From: a bacterium
GTDB taxonomy: Bacteria; SAR324; XYD2-FULL-50-16
DNA: 64,000 nucleotides
Direction: 5' to 3'
Assembly: GCA_018829445.1 (NCBI GenBank)
Contig: JAHJTV010000082.1
Location: forward strand, 186,001 to 250,000
Positions 28,541 to 37,204 of the stretch are shown here, in pieces; within the stretch, counting starts at the first letter, position 1, and each line of letters opens with the position of its first letter. Under the pieces are notes generated by a model. That model had not been told where the DNA came from, searched no databases, and worked only from the letters and a program-made list of their open reading frames with translations. A program made the translations under genes and the position numbers.

Positions 28541-29099
28541 AACAAACTATTTATCTGACAATGTGTGGGTGGTATCTATCAAGTTTTAGATGCGTTAGGA
28601 AACAGTCGGCATGGATTGATTCCATTGAATTGAAATTAATACAACGACGATATACCTGCTTACAAGATATAACTGTTAAAGGCAATAGCAAAGCTGAAAC
28701 CGGTTATCAATTCAAATCCGGTTCAGAATATATTATTATTGTTTGAAAATAAACTCTCACCAGGCCATTCTATCCGGGTGAGAGTTTATTTTTTTCCTGT
28801 TTGAGTGGCCTGGAATCTCTGCGCTTGAAGTGAAACCGGGATTGGGGTTTAACTCTTGAATATCATGTGAAAGTGGTCAATTGCATTTTTTAATCTGGAT
28901 TCACAAAGAGTTCCCTTGTAAATCTTTGTGCTTTTTATTTACAAAACATTTTAAAGGTGTAAAAATTGAGGCGATTAAATTTGAAGTTTGCAAAATCAAA
29001 TATTATTAATTGATTATTGAATAGCTTTCTTGAGCATTAATGAGATAGAATCAAAAAATTATTTAAGAAAAGATTTAATAGAAATGGCGAGAGGTTTTA
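28541..29099 (+). other. intergenic region, possible small transcript ending at an intrinsic terminator
   Basis: This 559-bp gap contains an imperfect stem (CTGA-A-ACCGG / CCGGT-TCAG, about 28694-28726) just upstream of the very strong terminator at 28748-28795. No annotated plus-strand gene precedes that terminator; the nearest plus-strand gene upstream ends at 26393. A 61-codon frame (28561-28746) ends one base before the terminator but has no ribosome-binding site and an unconvincing protein. A small non-coding RNA is the simpler reading. The rest (28800-29099) is AT-rich and should hold the DHH-gene promoter. Confidence 0.35.
28748..28795 (+). terminator. strong intrinsic terminator
   Basis: AATAAACTCTCACC (28748-28761) and GGTGAGAGTTTATT (28777-28790) form a perfect 14-bp stem with a 15-nt loop, followed by a run of T to 28795. 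It points in the plus direction. It has no recognised gene to terminate, which is why a small RNA is suspected. Confidence 0.82.
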
Positions 29100-30020
29100 A
29101 TGAGACTATTAACCCGATCAGATTTTGACGGTTTGGTGTGCGCCGTGTTTCTGACAGAACTTGGAATAGTGGATGAGTACAAATTTGTTCATCCCAAAGA
29201 TATCCAAACTGACTCAGTTGAAGTGACGTCTGATGATGTTTTAGCTAATGTACCTTACCACCCTAAATGTGGCATGTGGTTTGATCATCACGTCAGCGAA
29301 GAGGACAGGGTGCAGATTAAAAATCTGGATTTTAAGGGAGCCTCCTATGTGGCTGATAGCGCCGCCCACGTTATCTGGGAGTATTATGGCAAAGAGGAAG
29401 CGTTTGGTGACAAATTCGATGATCTGCTTAACGCAGTTGATAAGGTGGATTCGGCAAAGCTATCCAAGGATGAAATCTTACATGCAAAAAGCTGGATTCT
29501 GCTTTCTTTTATAATGGATCCGAGAACGGGTCTTGGTTATTTCAAGGATTTTAGGATCAGTAATTATCAGTTAATGCTGGATATGATTCAGTACTGCCGG
29601 ACTAAAGATGTTGATGAAATCCTGGATATACAAGATGTAAAAGAACGCGCCGATCTCTATTTCGAGCAGCAGGAGTTGTTTGAAGATATGTTGAAACGTT
29701 GCTGCCAGGTTAGGAAAAACGTCATCGTCACCAATCTATTAAATGAGGAAACAATCTATTGTGGAAATCGGTTTCTGGTTTATGGTATTTTCTCAGAGCA
29801 GAACATAGAAGTCAGAATTCAATGGGGTAAGAACAAACAGAATGTGGTTTTTGCCTGCGGGCATAGCGTCATTAATACCAGCAGTAAAACGCATGTTGGG
29901 AAATTGATGTTGAAATATGGAGGAGGAGGTCACGAACGTGTTGGAACCTGCCAGATTGAGACGGATAAATGGCAGGAGATTCTCGAAGAGATTATCACCA
30001 AAATGCAACAGGACGGCTAG
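29100..30020 (+). CDS. DHH-family phosphoesterase
   Basis: Cytoplasmic metal-dependent phosphoesterase of 306 residues. Metal-binding motifs are RSDFDG (D8, D10) and FDHHVS (D62, H63, H64), and a DHHA1 domain with GGGGHERVGTC lies near the C terminus (about 276-286). The family includes nano-RNases, pAp/oligonucleotide phosphatases and exopolyphosphatase-like enzymes; the substrate cannot be chosen from sequence. A GAGAGG site precedes the ATG. It stands alone, only 19 bp from the convergent bactofilin gene, with no terminator between them, so the two 3' ends may overlap as RNA. Confidence 0.85.
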   Translation: MRLLTRSDFDGLVCAVFLTELGIVDEYKFVHPKDIQTDSVEVTSDDVLANVPYHPKCGMWFDHHVSEEDRVQIKNLDFKGASYVADSAAHVIWEYYGKEEAFGDKFDDLLNAVDKVDSAKLSKDEILHAKSWILLSFIMDPRTGLGYFKDFRISNYQLMLDMIQYCRTKDVDEILDIQDVKERADLYFEQQELFEDMLKRCCQVRKNVIVTNLLNEETIYCGNRFLVYGIFSEQNIEVRIQWGKNKQNVVFACGHSVINTSSKTHVGKLMLKYGGGGHERVGTCQIETDKWQEILEEIITKMQQDG

Positions 30021-30039
30021 AAAAAAGTAAAACGATTTC

Positions 30040-30444
30040 TCAGTCCCTGTTTGGTATTGCTTTTCTGGGGAGTCTGGGTTTTGATAATTCAGGTCGTTTA
30101 TTATCTTTGGGACTCAACAGGTGACATTTGCCATTGAAGAAAACATCCTTTTCAATTCCCAGGTTGCAGGTCCTGATCTCTCCCTCTATTGATCCGGGAG
30201 AATTAATATGAACTGTATCTTCGGCTGTGATATTTCCCGTGATTTTTCCCCCGGAAACAAGAGATTTTGTCGCTATCTCGGCTTCAATCTCACCGGTTTC
30301 GCCAACATAAACAACAGACTCACAATTCAAGGTTCCGCTTAGCTTTCCATCAATTCGGATTCCCCCCTTTGTATGAAGATGTCCTTTTAATTCGCATGAT
30401 TCCGAAAGAAAACTAGTCGTTTTATTCTCTTTTTCCAGTTTCAC
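30040..30444 (-). CDS. bactofilin
   Basis: Polymer-forming cytoskeletal protein of 134 residues. The central region (about 18-105) consists of short Gly/Ile/Val-rich beta-helix repeats such as GGIRIDGKLSGTLNC and GGKITGNITAED, the hallmark of bactofilins. The N-terminal tail is short and polar; the C-terminal tail is basic and Pro-rich and may bind membrane or partners. The ATG overlaps the stop of parB by 4 bp (ATGA), so translation is coupled to parB. In Myxococcus xanthus bactofilins scaffold the ParABC system, which suits this arrangement. Confidence 0.92.
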   Translation of the reverse strand: MKLEKENKTTSFLSESCELKGHLHTKGGIRIDGKLSGTLNCESVVYVGETGEIEAEIATKSLVSGGKITGNITAEDTVHINSPGSIEGEIRTCNLGIEKDVFFNGKCHLLSPKDNKRPELSKPRLPRKAIPNRD

Positions 30445-31349
30445 TTTATGTCCGTTGTCATCGTTGATTGTGTTAATAAGAGTGAGAACAATCTATTAAA
30501 ATCCTCCTGATTATAAAATTCAAATTCTATTTTGCCCCTCTGCCCCTTGGAGGTTATTTTAACTTTTGTTTTAAAATGCTCTCTTAATCGGTCCTGGTTT
30601 AAATTCATTTGGGGGGTTAGATCAATCTCCTTTGCCTCTTCTTTTTTTATCAATTTAGGCTGTTTTGCCTCTTTTACTGCTTTTTCTATGTCTCTTACCG
30701 ATAGTTTCTCGGCCACAACCCTGTTTCTCAGTTTAAGTTGCAGCTCTTCATTTTCAAGTGAAAGCAAAGCTCTCGCATGTCCGGTTGTCAGTTCTGCTGT
30801 CGCTAAATCGTTTTGAATGACTTCCGGAAGCTGAAGCAATCGTATGAAATTGGCAATTGTTGACCGGTTTTTCCCAACACGCTTTGCCAGGTTCTCCTGG
30901 GTATAGCCATGCTCTTCCAAAAGATCACGATATGCTTTTGATTCGTCGATCGGGTTTAGATTGTCCCTTTGAATGTTTTCAATCAAGGCGATTTCAAGGA
31001 GTTCATTGTCTTTGATATCTTTTATGACTGCCGGTATCTTGTCATATCCGGCGAGAATTGAGGCACGCAGTCTTCTTTCACCGGCAACCAATTCGTATTT
31101 TTTACTCGCATTTTCCTTGGGACGGATGAGGATAGGTTGAATAACACCCTTTGTTTTGATTGATTGAGCCAGTTCTTCCAGTTTTTCCGGATCAATTGAT
31201 TGTCTGGGTTGTTTCGGATTATAACCGATATCTTCAATTGAAATCTGAGGTGTTTCACCTGATTGGGATTCCTGGCTTGCCTGGTCGTCTACCGATTTTA
31301 AAAGTGCGCCAAATCCACGTCCCAGAGCTTTTCTCTCTTTTGTGCTCAT
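30441..31349 (-). CDS. parB: chromosome partitioning protein ParB
   Basis: DNA-binding CTPase of the chromosomal ParABS system, 302 residues. It begins with the ParA-stimulating segment KALGRGFGALL, then the ParB/Srx domain with a PRQSID turn, and the GERRLRASILAG CTP/clamp motif. A central helix-turn-helix for parS is visible (GYTQENLAKRVGKNRSTIANFIRLL region), with TTGHARALL after it. The C-terminal part (about 235-302) is the dimerisation domain. Start and stop overlap parA and the bactofilin gene by 4 bp each. I did not find a perfect parS palindrome in the window. Confidence 0.95.
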   Translation of the reverse strand: MSTKERKALGRGFGALLKSVDDQASQESQSGETPQISIEDIGYNPKQPRQSIDPEKLEELAQSIKTKGVIQPILIRPKENASKKYELVAGERRLRASILAGYDKIPAVIKDIKDNELLEIALIENIQRDNLNPIDESKAYRDLLEEHGYTQENLAKRVGKNRSTIANFIRLLQLPEVIQNDLATAELTTGHARALLSLENEELQLKLRNRVVAEKLSVRDIEKAVKEAKQPKLIKKEEAKEIDLTPQMNLNQDRLREHFKTKVKITSKGQRGKIEFEFYNQEDFNRLFSLLLTQSTMTTDIK

Positions 31350-32125
31350 TGTTGAACCTTTGATTGATGTTTCTCTATCAGCTCTCTAGCAAGTTTTAAA
31401 TAGCTGATGGTTCCTGTGCTGGTTCGATCATAGAGAAAAACTGGTTTCCCAAAGGAGGGAGCTTCGCACAGTCTGACATTTCTGGGGATAATGGTTTTAA
31501 AGACATATTCTCTTAAATGCATTTTAACTTCATCAATCACTTGTTTTGAAATGTTATTTCTCACATCGAACATGGTGGGAAGTATTCCTTCGATAATCAT
31601 ATCGGGATTGTAATTTTCCTTAATCAAATTGACAGTAACCAAAAGCTGGGACATGCCTTCCATGGCGTAATATTCACATTGTAAGGGAATAAGAACGCTA
31701 TCAGCTGCCACCAGTGCATTAACTGTCAGAAGGCCCAGGGATGGGGGACAGTCAATCAGAATATAATCGTATTCCTCTTTGATTTCTTTTATTGCCGATT
31801 TCAACTTGTGTTCCCTGGAAGTAGTATCAACCAGCTCGACTTCCGCCCCTGTCAAATCAATGTTTGCAGGTATCAGTTTCAACCGTTTTATAATTGTCGG
31901 GTAGATCTGATCTCTTATTGGCGCATCATCAATCAGCGAATGATAAATGTTTCGTTTACATTCATTTGGAACAAGACCGAGGCCACTTGTTGAATTTCCT
32001 TGCGGATCAAAATCCAGTAACAATACATCCTTGCCTAGAATGGCCAGAGATGCTGCCAGATTAATGCAAGTGGTCGTTTTGCCGACACCACCTTTCTGAT
32101 TGGACACTGCAATGACTTTACCCAT
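31346..32125 (-). CDS. parA: chromosome partitioning ATPase ParA (Soj)
   Basis: ParA/MinD-type ATPase of 259 residues. The deviant Walker A KGGVGKTT is at 11-18, the Walker A' segment LLDFDPQGN near 36-44, and the Walker B LIDCPPSLG near 122-130. Lys/Arg residues for non-specific DNA binding are present in the C-terminal part. It partners ParB, whose start codon overlaps its end. A GGAG site lies 10 nt before the ATG. The short length without N-terminal HTH marks the chromosomal (type Ib-like/Soj) form rather than a P1-plasmid type. Confidence 0.95.
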   Translation of the reverse strand: MGKVIAVSNQKGGVGKTTTCINLAASLAILGKDVLLLDFDPQGNSTSGLGLVPNECKRNIYHSLIDDAPIRDQIYPTIIKRLKLIPANIDLTGAEVELVDTTSREHKLKSAIKEIKEEYDYILIDCPPSLGLLTVNALVAADSVLIPLQCEYYAMEGMSQLLVTVNLIKENYNPDMIIEGILPTMFDVRNNISKQVIDEVKMHLREYVFKTIIPRNVRLCEAPSFGKPVFLYDRTSTGTISYLKLARELIEKHQSKVQQ

Positions 32126-32177
32126 TCTATTGATGCTCCACCGTCATTTAGGTTTATTGATACAATTCAAAGGCATC

Positions 32178-33062
32178 TTAACCGGTTTTTGTCTTTTTTA
32201 CTCGAAGTTTTAGCTTTTGTATACGATTGCTTGCCAGTTGGTAAATAACTTCCTGCTTTTTCAATCGTTTTAAGATGGTGTTGTAAACCGCTATTGCCTC
32301 ATTTAATTGCCCGGTTTCTTCGTATATACTCGCCAAACTGAGAGCAGAGGAAAGCGATTCTTTTTGATGGCCATATTTTTTGTCGGCTTCAATAAATGTA
32401 ATTTTTGCCAGATCCAAGTCTCCTTGCATCTGATAAGATAGACCGATTTGAAAATACGCAGATGGGGTGAGTTCAGAATTGGGTTTTTCATAAATCAATC
32501 GTTTTAATTCTGCCCGTGCCTGTTCATAGTTTTTTAGGTCGAGGAAGAGTTCCGCAAGAGTAATCTGATTATTCTCCCACTGCTTATCGCTTAACTGAGG
32601 TTCGGTCTGCTTTTGCAGCTTTAATAAAATCCGGATTGCCCGCCGCTTTCCTTCATCACCCTGTTGAGAACGAACACGAGATAGTCCCATCATGGAGCGA
32701 ACATTGTAATCCGAGTTCTCAAATTTGCTGTTAAGCGAGCGATAGAACCGAATGGCTTCTTCAGGATTTTTCAGATAGTGTTCATAAATATTCGCGATCC
32801 AAAATAGCGAATCATCCACCAGGTGGTGATTGGGAAACGCCTTTGTGAGAGCGATGAGATTCTGAACGGATTCATCATATTTTTGTTCTTTCCATAAGGA
32901 CATTCCATTATCGAACATTCGTTGTGCTTCATCCTGCTGACAGGAAATTAAAAGCAATACCAGAAGGAAGCAGATTGTCCATTCAACCAGTTTTTTATTT
33001 AAAATACTCAGTTTTCTTCTCACGTTTCCCGGAAAATATAAAGTGTGGTTAGGAAAAACCAA
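32178..33062 (-). CDS. TPR-repeat lipoprotein
   Basis: Exported lipoprotein of up to 294 residues. A basic N terminus and hydrophobic helix end in the lipobox LLISC, after which Cys is the probable lipidation site. The mature part is made of tetratricopeptide-like helical pairs (for example DESVQNLIALTKAFPNHHLVDDSLFWIANIY and EQARAELKRLI units), as in CpoB/YbgF and BamD-like periplasmic adaptors. The start is unclear: TTG at 33062, or GTG at 33023, which gives a more typical MRRK signal peptide. It lies 6 bp after gyrA and 52 bp before parA on the same strand. Confidence 0.82.
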   Translation of the reverse strand: MVFPNHTLYFPGNVRRKLSILNKKLVEWTICFLLVLLLISCQQDEAQRMFDNGMSLWKEQKYDESVQNLIALTKAFPNHHLVDDSLFWIANIYEHYLKNPEEAIRFYRSLNSKFENSDYNVRSMMGLSRVRSQQGDEGKRRAIRILLKLQKQTEPQLSDKQWENNQITLAELFLDLKNYEQARAELKRLIYEKPNSELTPSAYFQIGLSYQMQGDLDLAKITFIEADKKYGHQKESLSSALSLASIYEETGQLNEAIAVYNTILKRLKKQEVIYQLASNRIQKLKLRVKKTKTG

Positions 33063-33068
33063 GAATAA

Positions 33069-35603
33069 TTATTTGTCTTCACCTTCACCCCCTTTTTCAC
33101 CCTCTTTTTCAGGGACTATTGTTTCGGCGGATACGACTGTCTCGTCATTATCCCCATTTTCATCCTCTTTTTCGGGGACTATTTTTGCGGCGGATACGAC
33201 TATCTCGTCCTTATCCATGTTTATCAAGCGTACTCCTTGAGTCACCCGACCCGTACTCCTGATTTGACTAACTCTTAAACGAATAATCTTTCCTTTTTGT
33301 GAGATTAACATGATCTCGTCCTCATCCGTAACTAGAACGGAAGCGACTACTGACCCGTTTCGTTCACTACTGCGAATATTCATTACACCCATATTTCCAC
33401 GATTTCCCAGCCTATATTCACTAATATCAGATTTTTTCCCGAAACCGTTTTGTGTAATGGTTAAAATAGTTCCATCCGGAGGAATAACTTCCATTGATAT
33501 CACCTTATCATCTGTTCCGGGTTTCAGCTTAATCCCCTTACAACCGCGAGTGACTCTTCCTTGAGCTCTTACAGCTGTTGACGGAAATTTTAAAGCCATT
33601 CCATACTTGGATGCAATAAAAATCAAGTCTTCATCCTTGCACAGTCTGACTGCCACCAGGTGATCACCCTCATCGATTACCGTTGCTTTGGTTCCACTTA
33701 CTCTCTGATTGCTATAAGCCGTCAAAGCAGTTTTTTTGATCGTTCCGTTTTCGGTAATCATAATAATGTAGCTGTCGTCGCTATACTCGGAAATGGGTGT
33801 GCAGAACATAATCTTTTCGTTTTCAGCCAACGGCAAAATGTTTACCCATGCTCTTCCTTTTGCAGTTCTGCTGGCTGCCGGGAGTTCAAAAACTCTTTTC
33901 CAGTACACTTTACCGTGACTGCTGAAGATCAATAAGGTATCGTGGGTAGAGGCGATGAACAAGTGTTCCAACAAATCCTCCTCTTTGGTTGTCATCCCGA
34001 TTTTACCTTTTCCTCCCCGATTTTGAGACTGGTAGGTGTTCATTGGACATCTTTTGATGTAGCCATTCTGGCTCATGGTGACTACCATCTCTTCAACAGG
34101 AATCAAGTCTTCCTGTAAAATCTCTTCATGGGTTTCAATGATTTCCGATTTTCGTTCGGTTCCATATTTTTCCCGTATCTCAATCAACTCTTCTTTGATG
34201 ATGTTCAACACAAGCTGTTCATCAGCCAAAATCTGCTGATACCATGTAATTTTTTCCAGTATCTCTTTGAGTTCGGCAACCAGCTTTTCAATTTCAAGAC
34301 CGGTAAGACGCTGTAATCTCATTTCCAGAATAGCTTGAGCCTGAACGTCCGAAAGCGAAAATTCAGTCATCAGTCTTTCTTTGGCGATACTTCCGTTTGC
34401 TGACGATCTGATCAATTGAACAATCGCATCAATATTGTCTAATGCGATTTTAAGACCTTGTAGAATATGAGCCCGTTTTTCCGCTTTATCAAGTTCAAAA
34501 CGTGTTCTCCTTACTATGACTTCGATACGGTGGTTTAGGAAGTGTTTTAGAATATCCAATAGAGGCAGTACTTTTGGCTGACCATCCACGACCGCCAGCA
34601 TTATCGCTCCGAAGGTGCTCTGCATGGCCGTATGTTTAAGCAGATTAGCGAGTACTGTATCGGCGTTTTCGTATCGTCTAAGTTCAATTACAATACGCAT
34701 CCCCTTTCTGTCGGATTCGTCCCTTAGATCCTGAATTCCTTCTAATCGTTTCTCTTTGACAGCTTCGGCGATTCGTTCAATCAGTCGGGCCTTATTGACC
34801 ATGAAAGGGAGTTCTGTAACAATAATGGCCTCTCTGGAGCTGTTTTTAATCGGCTCGATCTCCGTGCGGGCGCGGACCTTGATGATTCCTCTTCCGGTTT
34901 TGTAAGCACTCAAAATCCCGGTTCTTCCCAGAATAATCCCGGAGGTTGGGAAATCCGGACCTTGAATAAAGGGCAGAATCTCTTCTAAGGTACAATTATG
35001 TCTGTTGTCGATATAATAAAGTAATCCATTGGTCACTTCGACCAGATTGTGGGGTGGTATGTTGGTTGCCATTCCCACGGCAATACCGGTTGAGCCATTT
35101 ATCAACAGATTGGGGATTTTGGTCGGCAGCACTATAGGCTCTTGTAAACTGCCATCGTAGTTGTCAATAAAATTAACTGTGTTTTTATCGAGATCGTCCA
35201 AGAACTCCTGTGATATCCTCTGAAGACGGATTTCAGTATAACGCATGGCCGCCGGAGAGTCTCCGTCAACGGACCCAAAATTCCCTTGACCATTAATAAG
35301 CGGACTTCTCATGGAAAAGTCCTGAACCATTCGAACGATGGCATCATATACAGCCTGATCACCATGAGGATGGTATTTACCGATAACTTCGCCGACAATC
35401 CTGGCCGATTTCATGTAGGGACGGTTATAGGCAATATTCAATGATCCCATGGCATATAGTATTCTCCTATGAACCGGTTTTAAACCGTCTCTGACATCTG
35501 GAAGTGCTCGCCCTACGATTACGCTCATGGCGTATTCCAGATAAGCAGTTTGCATAGTGTCTTCGATGTTAACTGGAGTTATTCCTCTTTGTTCAGTAGC
35601 CAT
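33069..35603 (-). CDS. gyrA: DNA gyrase subunit A
   Basis: GyrA of 844 residues, which with GyrB introduces negative supercoils. The catalytic tyrosine is Y122 in [10 protein letters not shown]. The GyrA box appears as QNRGGKGK in the C-terminal domain, distinguishing it from the ParC copy at the window start. Residue numbering matches E. coli across the quinolone region: G81, D82, Q83, A84, D87, so the usual Ser83 is Gln here. The C terminus ends in an acidic tail built from a 21-residue tandem duplication. It is followed by the TPR lipoprotein gene and preceded by a 269-bp gap that should hold its promoter. Confidence 0.95.
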   Translation of the reverse strand: MATEQRGITPVNIEDTMQTAYLEYAMSVIVGRALPDVRDGLKPVHRRILYAMGSLNIAYNRPYMKSARIVGEVIGKYHPHGDQAVYDAIVRMVQDFSMRSPLINGQGNFGSVDGDSPAAMRYTEIRLQRISQEFLDDLDKNTVNFIDNYDGSLQEPIVLPTKIPNLLINGSTGIAVGMATNIPPHNLVEVTNGLLYYIDNRHNCTLEEILPFIQGPDFPTSGIILGRTGILSAYKTGRGIIKVRARTEIEPIKNSSREAIIVTELPFMVNKARLIERIAEAVKEKRLEGIQDLRDESDRKGMRIVIELRRYENADTVLANLLKHTAMQSTFGAIMLAVVDGQPKVLPLLDILKHFLNHRIEVIVRRTRFELDKAEKRAHILQGLKIALDNIDAIVQLIRSSANGSIAKERLMTEFSLSDVQAQAILEMRLQRLTGLEIEKLVAELKEILEKITWYQQILADEQLVLNIIKEELIEIREKYGTERKSEIIETHEEILQEDLIPVEEMVVTMSQNGYIKRCPMNTYQSQNRGGKGKIGMTTKEEDLLEHLFIASTHDTLLIFSSHGKVYWKRVFELPAASRTAKGRAWVNILPLAENEKIMFCTPISEYSDDSYIIMITENGTIKKTALTAYSNQRVSGTKATVIDEGDHLVAVRLCKDEDLIFIASKYGMALKFPSTAVRAQGRVTRGCKGIKLKPGTDDKVISMEVIPPDGTILTITQNGFGKKSDISEYRLGNRGNMGVMNIRSSERNGSVVASVLVTDEDEIMLISQKGKIIRLRVSQIRSTGRVTQGVRLINMDKDEIVVSAAKIVPEKEDENGDNDETVVSAETIVPEKEGEKGGEGEDK
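33101..33216. repeat. 63-bp-period tandem duplication in the 3' end of gyrA
   Basis: Bases 33101-33153 and 33164-33216 are related with 48 of 53 positions identical, at a 63-bp (21-codon) period. On the protein level each copy reads like VVSA-x-x-IVPEKE with acidic spacers. It extends the GyrA C-terminal acidic tail without breaking the frame. Confidence 0.8.
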
Positions 35604-35872
35604 AGGTTGTCTTTTATAATGTATTGAAAACTGGATCGTTGAGAAAACGGTCAGTCTGTAAGGGAAGAATCAGGCAAAAGAATAATTCTAATATTTGGAT
35701 TTGCAAGGGAATTTTTGTTGTTTTTTCATGTTTGATAACCAATACTGCATCCTACCCAAAACGAAGCAAAATGTCACCATGATTGCGTCAGGAAGTTGGT
35801 CTTAGATTGTGTTTCAATTAAGTGTTTTTAATTGTTAGAGCCTCATCACTTGATTGCTGTGAAAAGGGGTTG

Positions 35873-37165
35873 TCAGGTAAATTGGTTGCCAGTTGGATTG
35901 GTTTTTATTTTGTACATTAATGCGAGTGAAAGTCCCATTAGAGTGAGGATTACCGTCTGGACTTCCCCGTCACGAAAGTTGTTCTCGAAAATACCGGCGA
36001 TCATAATGGCAATCAGACCGGCGCAAATTCCGGTTAATAAAGATTTTGTATTATCCCGGTTGTCAGGATATTTCTTCAGAACGTGAATGATCTCTCCAAT
36101 CAATATCAACCACCAGGCCAGATAACCGATTAGGCCGACAATCCCGAAATCGATCCAATTTTGAAGATAAATATTATGAACACCCACGGAGGCCGGATGT
36201 TGAAAAGTATGTTTCTCCTTTTTGGCTATTTTGTCATAGTAAGGTTGCAAGAGCTCAGCCCTTTTAGGGCCGAAGCCAAGAATTGGATTGTCCCTAATGG
36301 CATTGAGGGTGGCCTTCCACATTAACAACCTGTCGATATTTGCCTTCGCAGTAAAACTGCCGATTCGACGACCGATTGTGGTCTCCCGGTAGAACCATCT
36401 TTTGCTGTCATCACTTACCTGGCTGTAGATTCCAAAACCGATACTCAGTAGGATCAGTATCGCTATATAACCTTTTAATTTCAGCTTCAATAGAAAAATG
36501 ATTCCCAACCCCGCAATCAATCCAAGCCAAATACTTCGCCCCATGGAAAATAAAACTCCCAGAAGATTGCAGATTGAGGCCACGACGAACAGGAGTCTTC
36601 TTTTCCACGGAAGGTCACGATCCATCACCGAAGGCACAAACAGGGTAAAGAGCAGGAGAGATACACCGCCATAAGTCAAATGATGGGAAAAAAATCCAAC
36701 TGCCTGCCAGGTTTTTCCAGAAGGGATGTATTCATTTCTAAGAGATTCAGAACGGAAATAGTCCAGACCAGTGAAGAATTGGAGGGTGGCATAGATTCCA
36801 ACGATACTGGAAACGAACATCAGGATATAAATAAATCGTTGATGATCTCTTTTTTTTAGTGAGAAAAACACTAAAAAGGGTAAACCCAGACGCCAGAAGT
36901 TTCTGAAATAGGAAAAACTGACCATTGGTTTGTCTGATAACAGACTGCTTAGAATAGCACCTGATATCAAAACAGCCATTCCATAAATCATCGGGGTGTG
37001 TTCCCATTGCTCTCTTTTCTTTATGAACAGGTAAAGAGAGCAAAAGTACAATCCGAAGATAGCAAAGTGATCTCCTGCAATACTGAAGGGCAGGGATAAA
37101 AAAAGGATATACAAAAAGAGATGCCGTATCCTTTCTACATCTAAATTATTATAAGCACTTGTCAT
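35873..37165 (-). CDS. O-antigen ligase family membrane protein
   Basis: Polytopic inner-membrane protein of 430 residues with about ten to twelve hydrophobic segments. It carries the Wzy_C/WaaL-type region: a periplasmic loop with GFGPKRAELLQPYY followed by HPASVGVHNIYLQNWIDFG, where the HN segment contains the catalytic-type histidine of O-antigen ligases. It would join a polysaccharide to lipid A core or another acceptor, or polymerise repeats; the two roles cannot be told apart from sequence. It lies between gyrA and secA on the same strand and has no glycosyltransferase neighbours here. Confidence 0.83.
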   Translation of the reverse strand: MTSAYNNLDVERIRHLFLYILFLSLPFSIAGDHFAIFGLYFCSLYLFIKKREQWEHTPMIYGMAVLISGAILSSLLSDKPMVSFSYFRNFWRLGLPFLVFFSLKKRDHQRFIYILMFVSSIVGIYATLQFFTGLDYFRSESLRNEYIPSGKTWQAVGFFSHHLTYGGVSLLLFTLFVPSVMDRDLPWKRRLLFVVASICNLLGVLFSMGRSIWLGLIAGLGIIFLLKLKLKGYIAILILLSIGFGIYSQVSDDSKRWFYRETTIGRRIGSFTAKANIDRLLMWKATLNAIRDNPILGFGPKRAELLQPYYDKIAKKEKHTFQHPASVGVHNIYLQNWIDFGIVGLIGYLAWWLILIGEIIHVLKKYPDNRDNTKSLLTGICAGLIAIMIAGIFENNFRDGEVQTVILTLMGLSLALMYKIKTNPTGNQFT

Positions 37166-37204
37166 TTTCCTGAAAGGTAGAATGGACTTGATATGGAGGA
37201 AATC

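Noticed and set aside
28561-28746. 61-codon open frame ending at the strong terminator
   Set aside because: There is no ribosome-binding site and the protein has no recognisable features; the sRNA reading fits better.
31245-31265. parS-like site in parB (TGTTTCACCTGA)
   Set aside because: Only the left half matches the TGTTTCACGTGAAACA palindrome; the right half does not.
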